Notes: generated by a model not told the origin, from the letters alone. A DNA stretch of 64,000 nucleotides from Lachnospiraceae bacterium (GCA_016294075.1 JAEDCQ010000001.1:416631-480630); one strand, 5' to 3'. Numbered from the stretch's first letter, positions 26,677-34,388 are shown. Translations and numbers: made by a program.

Positions 26677-26717
26677 CCTATATCCGATATTAAATTTTTA
26701 CCACACAGTACAAGTGC

Positions 26718-27011
26718 GTATAGTGCACTTTCAATGATATACTTTGCCGCATCTACGAAGATGTGACCTATAAAATTACCTTTCCACGCAAAATGCCGGA
26801 CAGGTTCCTAATAACATAAAAATATCCTCTAAACTGTTCAGAACACATAACTCTCCCAAACATATTCAAAGGACAAAACAACGTGAAAAAACCTTTGAAT
26901 ACTGCGTTTTTTTATATGCAATATCCAAAGTTCCTATATTCTATTAGTGCATTATACCCCTTTATCAAAGTGAATTATTAGTGCATTTCCAAACTAAAAC
27001 GTGCACTATAC
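26718..27011. promoter_or_regulatory. Repeated AGTGCA operators between divergent regulators
   Basis: GTATAGTGCAC at 26718-26728 recurs inverted as GTGCACTATAC at 27001-27011. Half sites TTAGTGCATTATAC (from 26944) and TTAGTGCATTTCC (from 26979) lie between. They flank the start of the XRE gene at 27033 and the leader of the sigma gene, as expected for XRE-controlled divergent promoters. No gene is supported in the stretch. Confidence 0.6.
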
Positions 27012-27032
27012 ACTATACATGGAGGTGCATAT

Positions 27033-27380
27033 ATGGCTAAATCTAAGAAAATTGATAAAGACATGGGTTTTCGTCTTAAAAAGGCAAGACTGGATCAAAA
27101 GCTGACATACGATGAGTTATCAGAAATGTCCGGTGTTTCCTCAAGGTATATCAAGGAAATTGAAAATCATGGCAATATTCCAAGCCTTGAGAAATTGGGG
27201 CAACTGATTCGTGCACTACATATCTCCGCTGATCCTTTCTTTTATCCGGCAGCTCCAACCGATAATTTGGATTATCAAAGGCTGCTGGTCTATCTCTCAC
27301 AATGTACGGAAGAACAGATAACAACGATTCTTGCCATTGTGGAAGCCTATCTTCGGACATATAACAAACCCACAAATTAG
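27033..27380 (+). CDS. XRE-family repressor of the ICE
   Basis: 115 residues, start behind GGAGGTGCAT. The N-terminal 70 are a standard XRE helix-turn-helix (LTYDELSEMSGVSSRYIKEIENHGNIPS). The C-terminal part (ILAIVEAYLRTY) is a short helical dimerisation region. Position, size and divergent orientation match the regulator of Tn916/Tn1549-type excision modules. The AGTGCA repeats just upstream are its likely sites. A strong terminator follows. Confidence 0.85.
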   Translation: MAKSKKIDKDMGFRLKKARLDQKLTYDELSEMSGVSSRYIKEIENHGNIPSLEKLGQLIRALHISADPFFYPAAPTDNLDYQRLLVYLSQCTEEQITTILAIVEAYLRTYNKPTN

Positions 27381-27437
27381 AATAGCAGAAAGATTTTGAT
27401 TTTAACTTGATTTTTTCTGAATTATTCTGGAGAAAAA

Positions 27438-27474
27438 CAGGGTGGAAGTTCCATGACCGGAACGCTCCACCCTG
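27438..27474. terminator. Terminator between XRE and the 111-aa protein gene
   Basis: CAGGGTGGA (27438-27446) pairs with TCCACCCTG (27466-27474) with GTTCC/GGAAC inside; a perfect composite stem between convergent genes. Confidence 0.75.
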
Positions 27475-27479
27475 CTTAC

Positions 27480-27815
27480 TTATTTCATTATTGTATTCAA
27501 TAACTCTTTCACCTTAACACTCTCTTTAACAATCCCAAGTCCAGCAAGTATCTGTACTGCATCTACTATACCCTGATAATAGGCTCTCTGTTGCTCCTGA
27601 AAGTGTGCATGATCTACAATATCCATATAGTTTTCCAAAAAAATTCTCTGCTCTGCAGAAAGCTCAGATAAGAATTTTTCATATTCCCGGTTTGCTTTTT
27701 TCAGTTCCTTATCAGCTTTCTTTGTTTCCTCTATCTGTATGGAATACTCCCGTTCGTCTGCTTCACTGCGAAGCTCCTCAAAAACTTCAGATAGCTTTTC
27801 AAATACTTCATTCAT
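27480..27815 (-). CDS. Helical hypothetical ICE protein
   Basis: 111 residues from ATG 27815, chosen for the upstream AAAGGTGG and the coiled-coil-rich start MNEVFEKLSEVFEELR. The ORF extends further but without features. The protein is highly charged, helical throughout (about 15-65 is likely a coiled coil) and ends LLNTIMK. I recognise no family with confidence; similar short helical proteins occur in Lachnospiraceae mobile elements. It diverges from the small XRE gene at 27988 and may be regulated by it through the 27904/27959 repeats. Confidence 0.6.
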   Translation of the reverse strand: MNEVFEKLSEVFEELRSEADEREYSIQIEETKKADKELKKANREYEKFLSELSAEQRIFLENYMDIVDHAHFQEQQRAYYQGIVDAVQILAGLGIVKESVKVKELLNTIMK

Positions 27816-27903
27816 TTTGTGTCCACCTTTCTCTATATAAGTATTGCATTTTACAGGCAGTATTATCAATCCCCAAATTATTTGTAACAACATTATTTTC
27901 GTT

Positions 27904-27974
27904 CACTTCATCTTTAGAAGTATATTATCAAGATTATTCCGTAAAATCAATCATGTGGCACTTCATCTTTAGAA
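27904..27974. repeat. Two 16-bp direct repeats (operator candidate)
   Basis: CACTTCATCTTTAGAA occurs at 27904-27919 and 27959-27974, exactly 55 bp apart, in the 172-bp space between two divergent genes; the second copy ends 13 bp before the XRE start. Confidence 0.7.
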
Positions 27975-27987
27975 AGTTGGTGATGAT

Positions 27988-28245
27988 TTGAAAATTTACT
28001 GGAATAAAGAAAACAATTCCAAAAATCTGATAGGGCAGAGAGTAAAGGAATTGCGAACTGAAAGGCAGCTATCGCAAAAAGCACTGGCAGAACAGCTCCA
28101 GCTTGCCGGATATGAATTTAGCGATTTAACCGTATTACGAATCGAACAAGGAACACGCTTTGTACCGGATTATGAAGTGGTTGCCCTTGCTGAATATTTC
28201 CAAGTATCATGTGAATATCTTTTAGGAGTTAAAAACGAAAAATAA
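27988..28245 (+). CDS. Small XRE-family regulator
   Basis: 85 residues, start codon TTG at 27988. The HTH (LSQKALAEQLQLAGYEFSDLTVLRIEQ) is complete and the family ends with the conserved EYFQVSCEYLLGV helix. Its DNA-binding target is presumably the pair of CACTTCATCTTTAGAA repeats upstream and its neighbour on the other strand. It is followed at once by a bidirectional terminator. Confidence 0.8.
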   Translation: MKIYWNKENNSKNLIGQRVKELRTERQLSQKALAEQLQLAGYEFSDLTVLRIEQGTRFVPDYEVVALAEYFQVSCEYLLGVKNEK

Positions 28246-28285
28246 GCAGTGATCTGTATTTCTTCTTTACAGACCGCTGCTTAAA
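28243..28285. terminator. Bidirectional terminator between convergent genes
   Basis: AAGCAGTGATCTGT and ACAGACCGCTGCTT form an imperfect 14-bp stem overlapping both the end of the XRE gene and the end of the minus-strand response-regulator fragment. Confidence 0.7.
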
Positions 28286-28713
28286 TTTTTGTTGAACCGA
28301 TAGCCGACTCCCCAGACCGTTTGAATGTAAACAGGCTTGCTTGGATTATCTTCTATTTTCTCCCGTAAATTACGGATATGGCTCATGACAATATTGTGAT
28401 CACCAAAATAAGGTTCTTTCCAGACTCTATCATATATCTGCTCTTTGCTGAACACTTTGCCAATATTCTGTGCCAACAAAAGCAGTATTTCAAACTCTGT
28501 ATAGGTCAGTTCAATCTCATTATTTTCACGAACCACAATCCGTTTCTGTTCATCAATATAAAGTCCTTCAAAATAAAGCTGCCCGTTTGGGACATCTCCC
28601 TGATGCAAAATCTCTATTTCTCTATTCATACAGGATAAAATGCGATTAATAATATATTCCTCATCATCCCTAAATGATAAAATCAGCACCTTCCCAAAAG
28701 AACCACCTCCCAT
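28267..28713 (-). pseudogene. OmpR-type response regulator with most of its receiver missing
   Basis: 148 codons. The C-terminal winged-helix DNA-binding domain is intact (IELTYTEFEILLLLAQNIGK, VFSKEQIYDRVW, then IRNLREKIEDNP and VWGVGYRFNKN). The N-terminus is only about 45 residues: KVLILSFRDDEEYII, a piece that looks like the end of a receiver (the LSARDDE-like stretch), joined directly to the linker. The phosphoacceptor Asp and the acidic pocket are absent, so it cannot be phosphorylated normally. It may be a decayed gene, or it may act as a phosphorylation-independent DNA binder. No sensor lies directly beside it. Confidence 0.75.
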
Positions 28714-28961
28714 TATGCTTGGAATTGTTGCAAATTACTTTCCATCTCTAAGGTTCTTGTTTTTTATGCAGCACCTCCGTTTTGCATTTTCTCTAATAAC
28801 CAATTGTCCTATACCGGCTATAATCAGCAATATTGCAATCGTATCAGTCAAAGTAAACGATACCCCTTAGAGAATATCTAAGCATTCGTTTCATAGGCAC
28901 ATGAAAATATGTCTGCTCTGCGACGGCTTTTTTGCAGTCGTGCGGCAGATTGGTTTAGTTG
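28714..28961. other. Decayed stretch upstream of the response-regulator fragment
   Basis: No intact gene. On the minus strand a 43-codon open stretch ends at about 28738 and contains one hydrophobic run (TIAILLIIAGIGQLVIREN), as in the tail of a membrane protein, but with an upstream stop. A hairpin at 28912-28949 (TCTGC with GCAGA arms) follows the exported-protein gene and may terminate it. Confidence 0.4.
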
Positions 28962-29603
28962 TTATTGGCGAACGGTGTCAGCTTCTTCTTGTGTGAGTTG
29001 ACCATTTTTAACTGCATCAGAAATGGCTTTATCTAATTCCTCAACTGTGGAATAATTGCCAATGTGTACTGTTTTTCCGTTATCCTTTGTTACATCAACA
29101 CTATAAGAGGAAACTACATCTTCAGTAGGTGGAATCATGGAGTAGGTATCGCCGTCACCGTTGTCTTTGGAATACAATACTCCATTTTTTATACTTTTCA
29201 GAGTTTCTTTATAGCTGGCAATCATGGCATCTACGCTTTCCTGCGTAAATTCATGGAATACGCCTTGCCCATCATACCAGCCATCTCCGGTTCCAATCAA
29301 AGATTCCATTTCTTTTTTCTGTTCGTTCATCCACGCCTCGTATTCATCGGCTGTCCACCACTGCACATCCGGTGCCGCATTGTTCTTCTCATAATCTGCC
29401 TCGTCAACCCAATTTTTACCGTCAACACTGATTTGTCCACCGTCTGTATCCTGATAAAGAATATCTGCGCCGGATGCGTTTCCTGTTTCGGATGTTGAAA
29501 CCTTTGGTGTGTCCGAAGCCAATGCGCTTGCATAAGTAACTCCTGCAATGCTTAAACAGATTGCTCCACACAATCCTATTGCCAAAATTTTTTTGTTCTT
29601 CAT
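28962..29603 (-). CDS. Exported protein of unknown function
   Basis: 213 residues. An N-terminal signal (MKNKKILAIGLCGAICLSIAGV) ends with an Ala-x-Ala site near ASA; no lipobox. The mature part is acidic and shows a Trp/Tyr/Asp-rich segment (WVDEADYEKN, WWTADEYEAW at about 65-95) and a C-terminal helix pattern ELDKAISDAVKNGQLTQEEA like that of DUF1700- or pre-sensor proteins. I recognise no family. It lies 98 bp downstream of a VanS-like sensor kinase, on the same strand, and could be a target or an external partner of it. A small hairpin (29631-29652) and an AT-rich promoter-like region separate them. Confidence 0.65.
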   Translation of the reverse strand: MKNKKILAIGLCGAICLSIAGVTYASALASDTPKVSTSETGNASGADILYQDTDGGQISVDGKNWVDEADYEKNNAAPDVQWWTADEYEAWMNEQKKEMESLIGTGDGWYDGQGVFHEFTQESVDAMIASYKETLKSIKNGVLYSKDNGDGDTYSMIPPTEDVVSSYSVDVTKDNGKTVHIGNYSTVEELDKAISDAVKNGQLTQEEADTVRQ

Positions 29604-29700
29604 AGATAAGACCTCGCTTTCTAAAAATTATAGCTGCCCTATTGAGGACAGCTATAATATAACAAAGCAACTTGGATATAGTTTGCATGGATTATGGATT

Positions 29701-31161
29701 TTAGATGGAGTTGTCTATCGGCTGCGTGCAGGGCAATTCAAACCAAAACAGTACACCATTGCTTGTATTTGAAATGCCGTACTTTGCATGGTGCATTTTC
29801 ATAATTTTATGAACAATATAAAGTCCTAATCCGGTTCCGCCTGTATTGCGGTTACGAGATGCGTCTGCCCGATAGAAAGCTTCAAACAAATGTGGGATAG
29901 CATCATCAGACACATGGACACCTGTATTTTCAATTTCACCACGAACCGTACCATGCATATCAGACAAAGATATACGAATCAATTCACCACTTGGCGAATA
30001 GCGAATTGCGTTTACCAATATATTTTGAATTGCCCGCTCCATCTGCGCTTGTTCCACTTCACAATAAAGGCGGGTAGGAATATTTGCTTCAAGACGCTGT
30101 TTCTTTTCTTCCAATAAATCTGTTACTGTGGCAACCTGTACCCGAAATATTTCCGCAAAATCAACGGTTTTATATTCGGATTCTTGAGTTCCCTCTGCTT
30201 TAGAAACATACAACAGCTCTTTTACCAACTTTTCCATCCTATCAACAACGGCAAGGGAACGCTCCATGTACTCTATGTGGTTTTCATAGCCGCAGACTCC
30301 GTTCAGCATCCCCGCTAAGTGTCCTTTCAAAATGGTCAATGGTGTTTTCAGTTCATGGGATGCTGCTGAGAAAAAGTCTACCCTCTGTCTTTCTAACGCC
30401 TGTTCCTTTTCAATATCTGTTTTGAGCTGTTGGTTTGCAGTTTGAAGATCGTTCAATGCAGAGGATAGCGAAGCAGACAATGAATTTAGATTTCGCGCCA
30501 AACACCCTAATTCATCTTCTCGTCCTGTACTACATTGACCGGAAAAATCCAGTTCCGCCATTTGCTTTGAAATCTTGCTCAGTCGCACAATAGGTCGAGT
30601 GATGTACCTTGCATAGAGCCATGCACAAAGGAGAGAAAGCAGAAAAACCATTAGGATGACATACGGAAGTATAGACAGCAATACCTTTGTTGCCTGCTGT
30701 ACAACGAACAAATCCGTTTGAACTGCCAATGTATAAGCAGTACCGTTTTTTAGCGTGAACGGATAAAAATTCGTCGTAGTTGCCCCGGATGGTTGCATAT
30801 CTATGAACGACTCATCTTCATCAAATGTAACTGTGTGGTCTGCCGAAATAGTAGATGTTTCCGTTGATGTCTCATTCGGATATATAATAGAGCCATTACT
30901 ATCCTCAATCCAAAAAGCAGCATTTGTTTCCTTTGAAAAATTAGATATATCATTTTCGCAATCAGATATATTGTCAAAGGATATCATTTGCTCAACAAGG
31001 TGCATAGCGGCTTTCTCCGTAGCCGCATTTATCAAATTGGAATATGTCGTAGGCAACAACTTTGAGATGAAGAAATATGTTCCGCTGCAAGCTGCACCCA
31101 GTAGAAGAAATGTAATTATAAAAATCTTGACGGATAACCGTTGCTTAATGTACTTTGTCAA
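29701..31161 (-). CDS. VanS-like (VanS-B subgroup) sensor histidine kinase
   Basis: 486 residues. Transmembrane helices at about 12-32 and 164-185 frame a 130-residue outer domain; a HAMP domain (ITRPIVRLSKISKQMAELDF) leads to the HisKA helix with H-box FFSAASHELKTPLTILKGH (His near 272), the N-box NILVNAIRYSP, and the G-boxes GTGLGLYIVHKIM. The end NTSNGVLFWFELP and the LLCAWLYARYITRPI segment closely recall VanS-B. The outer domain is longer than in VanS-B and its ligand is unknown. Its start overlaps the end of the response-regulator gene by 17 bp. In Tn1549 the vanB operon occupies this slot. Confidence 0.85.
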   Translation of the reverse strand: MTKYIKQRLSVKIFIITFLLLGAACSGTYFFISKLLPTTYSNLINAATEKAAMHLVEQMISFDNISDCENDISNFSKETNAAFWIEDSNGSIIYPNETSTETSTISADHTVTFDEDESFIDMQPSGATTTNFYPFTLKNGTAYTLAVQTDLFVVQQATKVLLSILPYVILMVFLLSLLCAWLYARYITRPIVRLSKISKQMAELDFSGQCSTGREDELGCLARNLNSLSASLSSALNDLQTANQQLKTDIEKEQALERQRVDFFSAASHELKTPLTILKGHLAGMLNGVCGYENHIEYMERSLAVVDRMEKLVKELLYVSKAEGTQESEYKTVDFAEIFRVQVATVTDLLEEKKQRLEANIPTRLYCEVEQAQMERAIQNILVNAIRYSPSGELIRISLSDMHGTVRGEIENTGVHVSDDAIPHLFEAFYRADASRNRNTGGTGLGLYIVHKIMKMHHAKYGISNTSNGVLFWFELPCTQPIDNSI

Positions 31162-31810
31162 TTCTGTATCCCACCCCTCTGATTGTTTTTATATAGTCAG
31201 CATTTAACTTTTTGCGAATGTTCTTTATGTGACTGTCAACAATCCGTTCTTCGACCTCCAAATCCTCCGACCACAATCGTTCAAGCAACATTTGCCGAGT
31301 AAAGACTTTCCCTTGATTTTCAAGCATAAGCCGAAGAAGCATAAACTCTTTGCTGGTCAAAACGACTTCGTTTCCTTTGTGATATACATGAAACCCGTCA
31401 TTATCCATACTCAATTCTTTATAGGTGAGCAGGGATTGATTTTGATTTTCCGCAGTCCTACGGCGAAAAATAGCCGCAATCTTACATAGCAGGATTTTGG
31501 GTGAAAAGGGCTTTGGAATGTAATCATCAATCTGCTGTTCAAAACCCCGTAACTGGTTTTCTTCATCTGAAAGTGCAGTAAGCATGATGATAGGAACTTG
31601 TGACCTCTTGCGAATGACCTCACATACACCATAACCGTCGATTTTAGGGAGCATAATGTCTAACAGCACAAGGTCGATTGTATCATCAAACATTGCAATC
31701 CCAGTCACGCCATCAGACGCAACGGCAACTTCATAGCCTGCATCAACCAAATGGTTTTTCAGTATATCTTGAATATCCAAGTCGTCCTCAACAACTAAAA
31801 TTTTCTGCAT
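31145..31810 (-). CDS. VanR-like (VanR-B subgroup) response regulator
   Basis: 221 residues from ATG 31810, behind GGAGGTGAAATA; the longer upstream frame is not used. Receiver: VVEDD (acidic pocket), LVLLDIMLPKIDGYG (phosphoacceptor Asp53), LTALSDEENQLRGFEQQIDD and PKPF (conserved Lys). DNA-binding: OmpR-type winged helix with VFTRQMLLERLWSED and IRGVGYRID at the end. The stretch LTALSDEENQLRGF is close to that of VanR-B. It is the first gene of the two-gene signalling operon and probably controls the exported-protein gene. Confidence 0.88.
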   Translation of the reverse strand: MQKILVVEDDLDIQDILKNHLVDAGYEVAVASDGVTGIAMFDDTIDLVLLDIMLPKIDGYGVCEVIRKRSQVPIIMLTALSDEENQLRGFEQQIDDYIPKPFSPKILLCKIAAIFRRRTAENQNQSLLTYKELSMDNDGFHVYHKGNEVVLTSKEFMLLRLMLENQGKVFTRQMLLERLWSEDLEVEERIVDSHIKNIRKKLNADYIKTIRGVGYRIDKVH

Positions 31811-31867
31811 TATTTCACCTCCAAGTCTGTAGTGTATCATAGTTTTTTGAATTTCCGATGAAGCGTG

Positions 31868-32053
31868 CTATTCTTTCTTGTCTCCGAAAGACTTCCTGCG
31901 TCCATCAACAGGCTTTTCAGCATCCTTTGGTATCAGCCACATATACCCAAGTTTAGAAGCACCCGGTATTCGGTTTTCTTTGCAAAGTATCTGTACTCGC
32001 CTTTCTGAAATGCCCCATTTTTCCGCTGCCTGCGGTGCAGACATATATTCCAT
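31868..32053 (-). CDS. Small DNA-binding protein (HTH_17/excisionase-like)
   Basis: 61 residues from ATG 32053, preceded by AAGGGAT; the frame continues upstream through non-coding-like repeats and that part is doubtful. The sequence (MSAPQAAEKWGISERRVQIL, CKENRIPGASKLGYMWLIPKD) is the winged HTH found in excisionase-like and MerR-like proteins. Such genes stand at the edge of cargo in Tn1549-like elements. The function is likely DNA binding without a known ligand. A pair of GTGAGTTAGGGC direct repeats (32129 and 32144) lies just upstream. Confidence 0.6.
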   Translation of the reverse strand: MEYMSAPQAAEKWGISERRVQILCKENRIPGASKLGYMWLIPKDAEKPVDGRRKSFGDKKE

Positions 32054-32185
32054 AGCTTCATCTATCCCTTCTCTTATGGTTTCAGCATGATTATACTCGG
32101 ATAGCCGAACAATAGCAAGATATGAATTGTGAGTTAGGGCCGTGTGAGTTAGGGCAACTATGTAAACGTAATGTAAATGTATCAC

Positions 32186-32525
32186 GATTCTATAGTTTTA
32201 TACATTTTAAAACATCCGGCACACCCTCCGGGAGTGCCAAAAACAACCTTAGCAAGCACTGCCCATGTCATGACACATGGGCTGAAATTTACGTTTATGC
32301 CACAGGCATATCCCGTAAATTTCCATAGGGAAGTATCCCTAACCCTCTTATATTTTTTGAGCCACTTTTCACAGCAAAATCATTGACCTTCTTCTGCAAT
32401 TTTGCTACAATTTTTCTTGGATAACTTTATCCAAAAATCGAATACACTTTGAAACAAACTGTTGTAAAACATCGAACATTTTACAGCAGTTTTTTTGTAC
32501 CCAAAACCAGAAAGGAGTTAAAGAA
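32186..32525. other. Candidate origin of transfer (oriT) and leader of mobC
   Basis: No gene. Several strong inverted repeats cluster before the relaxosome genes: GCCCATGT/ACATGGGC (32261-32282); GAAATTTACG/CGTAAATTTC (32284-32323) with an inner ATGCC/GGCAT; TTGGATAA/TTATCCAA (32417-32434). Conjugative elements commonly keep oriT directly upstream of mobC-relaxase. The nick site itself cannot be told from sequence. Confidence 0.5.
32460..32496 (+). terminator. Hairpin plus T-run just before mobC (attenuator)
   Basis: CTGTTGTAAAA (32460-32470) pairs with TTTTACAGCAG (32479-32489), then seven T. It ends 30 bp before the mobC start, so it would stop readthrough or attenuate the mob operon. Confidence 0.65.
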
Positions 32526-32867
32526 ATGGCAAACAGAAAACGCACCAATCCGGTGCAATTTTATCTCGATGATGAGGAGCAGTATATCCTGGACGAGAAG
32601 TTCAGAGTATCAGGCATGAAAAGCAAGTCCGCTTTCTTACGCAAGCTCATTTTGTATGGCTATGTCTATGACGTGGATTACAGTTATCTTAGAAATTACA
32701 ATACGGAGCTTGGACGGATCAGCTCAAATCTGAACCAGATTGCCAAGCGGGTAAACAGCACCGGAAACATTTATAAGGAAGATATGGACGAAGTAAAGGA
32801 GTTGATGAATGAAGTATGGCGTACACAAAAATCCATGCTATCAAAGCAACCGTTGATAAAGCGATAG
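32526..32867 (+). CDS. MobC-like relaxosome accessory protein
   Basis: 113 residues. An N-terminal ribbon-helix-helix-like region (NPVQFYLDDEEQYILDEKF) is followed by the MobC core: SGMKSKSAFLRKLILYGYVYDVD, then NYNTELGRISSNLNQIAKRVN and a helical tail. MobC proteins bind oriT and open it for the relaxase. Good ribosome site GAAAGGAG. It overlaps the relaxase by 52 bp, which suggests coupled translation. Confidence 0.88.
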   Translation: MANRKRTNPVQFYLDDEEQYILDEKFRVSGMKSKSAFLRKLILYGYVYDVDYSYLRNYNTELGRISSNLNQIAKRVNSTGNIYKEDMDEVKELMNEVWRTQKSMLSKQPLIKR

Positions 32868-34186
32868 ACTACATCTGCAACCCCGAAAAGACCGATGAAA
32901 AAATGTTTGTTTCCTCTTATGCCTGTTCTCCGGAAACCGCAGCTTATGACTTCAAATATACTCTCGACCACTGCCGGGAAAACAGTCCTAACAAAGCCTA
33001 TCATCTGATACAGGCTTTTGCTCCGGGAGAAGTTGGTTTTGAGGAAGCGCACCGCATTGGAAAGGAGCTTACAGATAAACTTTTAGAGGGGAAATATTCG
33101 TATGTTGTAACCACCCATATTGACAAAGGACACGTTCATAATCACATCATTTTTTGTGCCGCTGACAACATCGAACACAACAAATATCACGACTGCAAAC
33201 AGTCCTATTACCACATCCGGAATCTGAGTGATGAGCTATGCAAGGAACACAATCTTTCCGTCATCATTCCGGATGCGCAGCGTGGCAAAAAATACAAAGA
33301 ATGGCAGTCTAACCAGAACGGTTCTGCATGGAAAACGCAGATCAGAAAGGACATCAATTTCTGCATCAAGTCGGCTTCCACTTACGAAGAATTTCTGCTT
33401 CTGATGAGAGCCAAAGGGTATGAAATCAAGGGGGAAACTTTTGAAGAAGGAGCTGCCAAATACATCTCATTCCGCCCTCTGGATAAAGAGCGTTTTGTGC
33501 GTGGCAGTACAAGGTCTTTGGGTAAAGAATACACAAAAGAACGTATCAAGGAACGCATCGAAAGGAAACGAGAGCGAAAGGCAGTGATCCCCAAAAGGGA
33601 CTACTCTGCCCGCAGGCTCATTGACACCTCTGACGAAAAATTTCAGAACAGTCCGGGACTGCAAAGGTGGGCTGCCATTGAGAATTTAAAGATTGCCGCA
33701 CAGAGCTATAATGAAGTCGGTTCCCTGTCAGAACTGGAACACAAAATTGCGGTAAAAACCGAAGCCGGAAAGTCTGCAAAGCAGAGCGTGGTGGAACTGG
33801 AACACCGTATCAAAGACCTTGCAGAAATCATCAAATACGCACAGCAGTACAAAGACAACCGCTCCTATCATATCGGCTACAAAAAAACCAAGAACCCGGA
33901 CGCATATTTCCGCAGATACGAAAGCCAGATCATTCTTTATGGCGGCGCCAGACGTATGCTTGAACAGGCGGGCATAAACTTAAAGGGCTTGAATGTCGAT
34001 AAACTGAAAGCAGAGTATCAGGAACTGATGAAGCAGAAAAGTGAGCTGACTTCCACCTATAAGGATTGCGAAAAGGAAGTGCGTGAGCTGAAACGGAAAC
34101 AGGAAAATCTCAATCAGTATCTCGGACGGACACAGCCCGATCATGCACAGGATCAACAGGAGAAAAAAGATACTCCGAACCTGTAA
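32816..34186 (+). CDS. MOBP-type relaxase
   Basis: 456 residues. Relaxase/mobilisation-nuclease domain at about 1-240: an N-terminal Tyr in DYICNPEKT (residue 19) and the metal-binding HUH motif in THIDKGHVHNHIIF (His106, His108, His110). It nicks oriT and stays bound to the 5' end through Tyr. The remaining residues (about 270-440) form charged coiled coils (LKRKQENLNQYL). A downstream minus-strand terminator overlaps its end. The type IV coupling protein VirD4 lies in the same element. Confidence 0.92.
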   Translation: MAYTKIHAIKATVDKAIDYICNPEKTDEKMFVSSYACSPETAAYDFKYTLDHCRENSPNKAYHLIQAFAPGEVGFEEAHRIGKELTDKLLEGKYSYVVTTHIDKGHVHNHIIFCAADNIEHNKYHDCKQSYYHIRNLSDELCKEHNLSVIIPDAQRGKKYKEWQSNQNGSAWKTQIRKDINFCIKSASTYEEFLLLMRAKGYEIKGETFEEGAAKYISFRPLDKERFVRGSTRSLGKEYTKERIKERIERKRERKAVIPKRDYSARRLIDTSDEKFQNSPGLQRWAAIENLKIAAQSYNEVGSLSELEHKIAVKTEAGKSAKQSVVELEHRIKDLAEIIKYAQQYKDNRSYHIGYKKTKNPDAYFRRYESQIILYGGARRMLEQAGINLKGLNVDKLKAEYQELMKQKSELTSTYKDCEKEVRELKRKQENLNQYLGRTQPDHAQDQQEKKDTPNL

Positions 34187-34192
34187 ATGGGC

Positions 34193-34219
34193 AAAAAAAA
34201 TAGAGGTGCGCTAGGCACC
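34193..34219 (-). terminator. Minus-strand terminator of the toxin mRNA
   Basis: GGTGC (34205-34209) pairs with GCACC (34215-34219). On the minus strand the stem is followed by a TTTTTTTT run at 34193-34200. Confidence 0.6.
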
Positions 34220-34234
34220 CCTATCCTAAACCTC

Positions 34235-34263
34235 TTGCAAAATCTGCAAGGCTGGTTTATAAT
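34235..34263 (+). promoter_or_regulatory. Promoter of the antisense RNA to the type I toxin
   Basis: TTGCAA (34235-34240), exactly 17 nt, then TATAAT (34258-34263) on the plus strand. Transcription would start near 34270 and run toward the toxin gene's stop codon. No plus-strand protein gene follows. Confidence 0.75.
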
Positions 34264-34269
34264 CAGATT

Positions 34270-34388
34270 AGAAAACCGAAGGATATTGGAGTGTCCAACG
34301 GTTGCACAATCGGAAACTTATAAAGCGTTAAGTTTATTAACGGATTACAGGCTATCCCCTATTGGCGTAGAGGATAGCCTTTCCGTTT
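34270..34388 (+). ncRNA. Putative antisense antitoxin RNA
   Basis: About 120 nt between the consensus promoter and the hairpin AGGCTATCC/GGATAGCCT (34349-34380), which is followed by a T-rich tract. It would be complementary to the 3' part of the toxin message, the arrangement known for TxpA/RatA and BsrG/SR4 pairs. Existence is inferred from the signals only. Confidence 0.55.

Noticed and set aside
26760..26860. Possible 31-codon leader peptide before the sigma gene (MFGRVMCSEQFRGYFYVIRN and a short end)
   Set aside because: No ribosome-binding site and no clear link to the hairpin; kept out of the gene list.
28640..28870. Plus-strand 76-codon frame near the broken response regulator
   Set aside because: Overlaps the minus-strand fragment, no ribosome site, no recognisable pattern.
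28962..31810. Calling the signalling cargo a vancomycin resistance operon
   Set aside because: No ligase, dehydrogenase or dipeptidase genes follow. Only the two signalling proteins resemble the VanB type.
32053..32185. Extending the small HTH gene to the first in-frame ATG at 32185
   Set aside because: The extension crosses GTGAGTTAGGGC direct repeats and has no ribosome site; the inner ATG has one.
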